Shown here in pieces: positions 14,725 through 15,742 of a DNA stretch of 15,742 bases. The first letter of the stretch is position 1; each line of letters begins with the position of its first letter. Origin of the DNA: G039029935 sp039029935 (GTDB lineage Bacteria; Chloroflexota; Anaerolineae; Caldilineales; Caldilineaceae); contig JBCCFC010000143.1 in NCBI GenBank assembly GCA_039029935.1, positions 1 to 15,742 of the forward strand, in the 5' to 3' direction. The position numbers were made by a program, and so were the translations under genes. The notes under the pieces are model-generated. The model was not told where the DNA came from, made no database searches, and saw nothing but the letters and a program-made list of their open reading frames with translations.

Positions 14725-14871
14725 TTGAAGAGTTGAAGGGTTGAAGAGTTGAAAGGTTGAAGAGTTGAAAGGTTGAAGAGTTGAAAGGTGATTCTTCACT
14801 GTTCACTCATCACTGTTCACTCATCACTGTTCACTGTTCACTTTTCACCCTTCACTCATCACTCATCACTC
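14725..14871. repeat. Octamer array plus heptamer array between SDR and isomerase genes
   Basis: Eight in-phase octamers, TTGAAGAG alternating with TTGAAAGG or TTGAAGGG, span 14725-14788. Six bases later come eleven in-phase heptamers (TTCACTG, TTCACTC, ATCACTG and similar) at 14795-14871, ending 3 bases before the SDR stop codon. Read from the SDR gene, the heptamers are GAGTGAT-like (purine/G-rich) and the octamers CTCTTCAA-like. TGAAAGGTGA and TCACTTTTCA can pair with one wobble. The array sits between the SDR stop and the isomerase ribosome binding site, so it is part of any shared transcript. Confidence 0.88.
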
Positions 14872-14874
14872 TTC

Positions 14875-15627
14875 CTACCAAGTCCACTCCTCGCACCAAG
14901 GACGGATATCTGTTTCAAAGGTCCAGGCACTGCGTGGTTGGCAATAGAGTTGATAATAGGTTTCGGCAATGTCATCAGGGTCGAGCAGACCATCGGCGGG
15001 TTTGCTGGCAACCATGTCAGGGAACATTTCGCGTATCCAAGGTGTGTCAATGGCCCCGTCAATGATGACATGGGCGACATGGATGCCCATTGGCCCTAGT
15101 TCACGTGCCATGCTTTGGGCTAGTGCCCGTAGCCCCATCTTAGCACTGGAGAAGGCAGCAAAGCCGACCCCACCGCGCACACTGGCAGTTGCACCAGTAA
15201 AGAAAATTGCCCCACGTTTGCGTGGAGCCATGCGCCGTGCTGCCTCACGCCCCGTGAGAAAACCCGCAAAACAGGCCATCTCCCAGACTTTGTAGAACTT
15301 GCGGCTGGTGGTTTCGAGAATGCTAAAGCGAATATTGGCCCCTGGATTGAAGACCACCACCTCCAACGGGCCAATATCACGCTCGATGGTATCGAATAGT
15401 TCGATGACCAGCTCTTCACGGCGTGCATCAATGGCAAATGGATGTGCAATCGCCCCCATTGCGGTAATCTCGTCCACCAGCGGCTGCAACTTATCGCCAT
15501 TCCGTCGCCCAACACAGACCTCAAAGCCTGCTTTTGCAAATCGGCGTGCGATGGCCCCACCCAGACTGTCGCCTGCACCAATGACGAGTGCAATTTTTCG
15601 TTCTTGTCTATTTGTGTTATCTGTCAT
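14875..15627 (-). CDS. Atypical short-chain dehydrogenase/reductase (SDR)
   Basis: A 250-residue Rossmann-fold protein. LVIGAGDSLGGAIARRFA (14-31) is the dinucleotide-binding loop, in the form GAGxxxG, and VGRRNGDKL (39-47) suggests NADP(H) preference through Arg41/Arg42. FNPGAN (93-98) replaces the usual NNAG. In the active-site helix the expected Tyr of YxxxK is Phe159 (FSSAK, Lys163 kept), and the position 13 residues earlier, normally Ser, is Ala146. The rest of the helix, GLRALAQSMARELGPMGIHVAHVIIDG, is typical. The usual SDR chemistry may therefore be lost or altered. Length is normal. ATG 15627 has AGGA upstream and starts 18 bases after the stop of another minus-strand gene, so the two are probably one operon. 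Confidence 0.88.
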   Translation of the reverse strand: MTDNTNRQERKIALVIGAGDSLGGAIARRFAKAGFEVCVGRRNGDKLQPLVDEITAMGAIAHPFAIDARREELVIELFDTIERDIGPLEVVVFNPGANIRFSILETTSRKFYKVWEMACFAGFLTGREAARRMAPRKRGAIFFTGATASVRGGVGFAAFSSAKMGLRALAQSMARELGPMGIHVAHVIIDGAIDTPWIREMFPDMVASKPADGLLDPDDIAETYYQLYCQPRSAWTFETDIRPWCEEWTW

Positions 15628-15645
15628 GTACTAAGTCCTAAATTA

Positions 15646-15742
15646 TTAAATTTTCTCTTCAACATCTTCCAAATTAGTTATCAAAGATTTAATTTGCGCC
15701 AATAAGTCATCATAGGTTATAACTTTAATTTTTCTATTACTA
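15646..15742 (-). CDS. C-terminal end of a gene running off the right edge
   Basis: On the minus strand a frame is open from the window edge for 31 codons to TAA (15646-15648). It includes KIKVITYDDLLAQIK and ends in EDVEEKI. The VITYDDLL strand-helix followed by an amphipathic helix is coding-like and resembles the tail of some PD-(D/E)XK proteins, including DUF4263/Shedu-type ones. That identification is weak. It lies 18 bases before the SDR start and would be the first visible gene of that operon. Confidence 0.55.
   Translation of the reverse strand, partial: SNRKIKVITYDDLLAQIKSLITNLEDVEEKI

Noticed and set aside
14725..14871. CRISPR array
   Set aside because: The units are 7-8 bp with no unique spacers and no cas genes are present.

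Overview
The window looks like a chromosomal accessory stretch from a filamentous Chloroflexota bacterium (Anaerolineae, Caldilineae or Herpetosiphon-like). The clearest signs are in the first gene. It is a large secreted protein with a long Thr/Pro linker, PKD-like domains and a C-terminal YLPLIKR tail, a combination I associate with exported Chloroflexota proteins. A half-deleted Uma2-family gene, a TolB-like lipoprotein and a CC-rich ars flavoprotein fit the same phylum. No rRNA, tRNA, CRISPR array or intact transposon is visible.

Layout. At 341-3691 (+) is the secreted adhesin-like protein, closed by a textbook Rho-independent terminator at 3779-3827. At 3942-5795 (+) is a fused ABC exporter half-transporter, followed by a GNAT acetyltransferase (5945-6412, +) and a beta-propeller lipoprotein (6575-7894, +). 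On the minus strand come MsrA (7972-8517) and then an arsenic/metal-responsive pair: an FAD oxidoreductase with five Cys-Cys pairs (8779-10485) and an ArsR regulator (10588-10938). Each has a near-consensus promoter with the same operator, ATATAGA-N6-TCTATAT. Upstream of them is a Cys-rich DUF2237 protein (11016-11450, -), whose perfect -35/-10 promoter is overlapped by a different 10-bp inverted repeat. Next are a Uma2 pseudogene (11619-11992, +), a peptidase-S51/cyanophycinase-like protein (11983-12693, -) and a predicted PD-(D/E)XK nuclease (12886-13650, +). The right end holds an HCCA isomerase-DUF1330 fusion (13710-14699, -), an atypical SDR (14875-15627, -) and the C-terminal tail of one more minus-strand gene that runs off the window (15646-15742).

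The most unusual structure is not a gene. Five intergenic regions (5796-5930, 7895-7971, 8649-8778, 13651-13709, 14725-14871) carry short arrays or imperfect inverted repeats that begin within a few bases of stop codons. Where clear units exist they are 7 or 8 bp and differ from array to array. Read as RNA from the adjoining gene, the gene-proximal arm is G-rich and C-poor and the distal arm is roughly complementary. Seven of the gene 3' ends in the window touch such an element. This suggests a family of fast-evolving 3'-end hairpins serving as terminators or mRNA-stability elements, including two shared by convergent genes.

How the genes work together. The only clear regulatory unit is ArsR plus the flavoprotein, an oxidative or thiol-based arsenic response without ArsB/Acr3, ArsC or ArsM in view. 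MsrA next door fits an oxidative-stress theme, but it has its own putative promoter and the link is only inferred. The HCCA isomerase/DUF1330 gene and the SDR are co-oriented and could form an aromatic or xenobiotic catabolic operon, although the repeat array lies between them.
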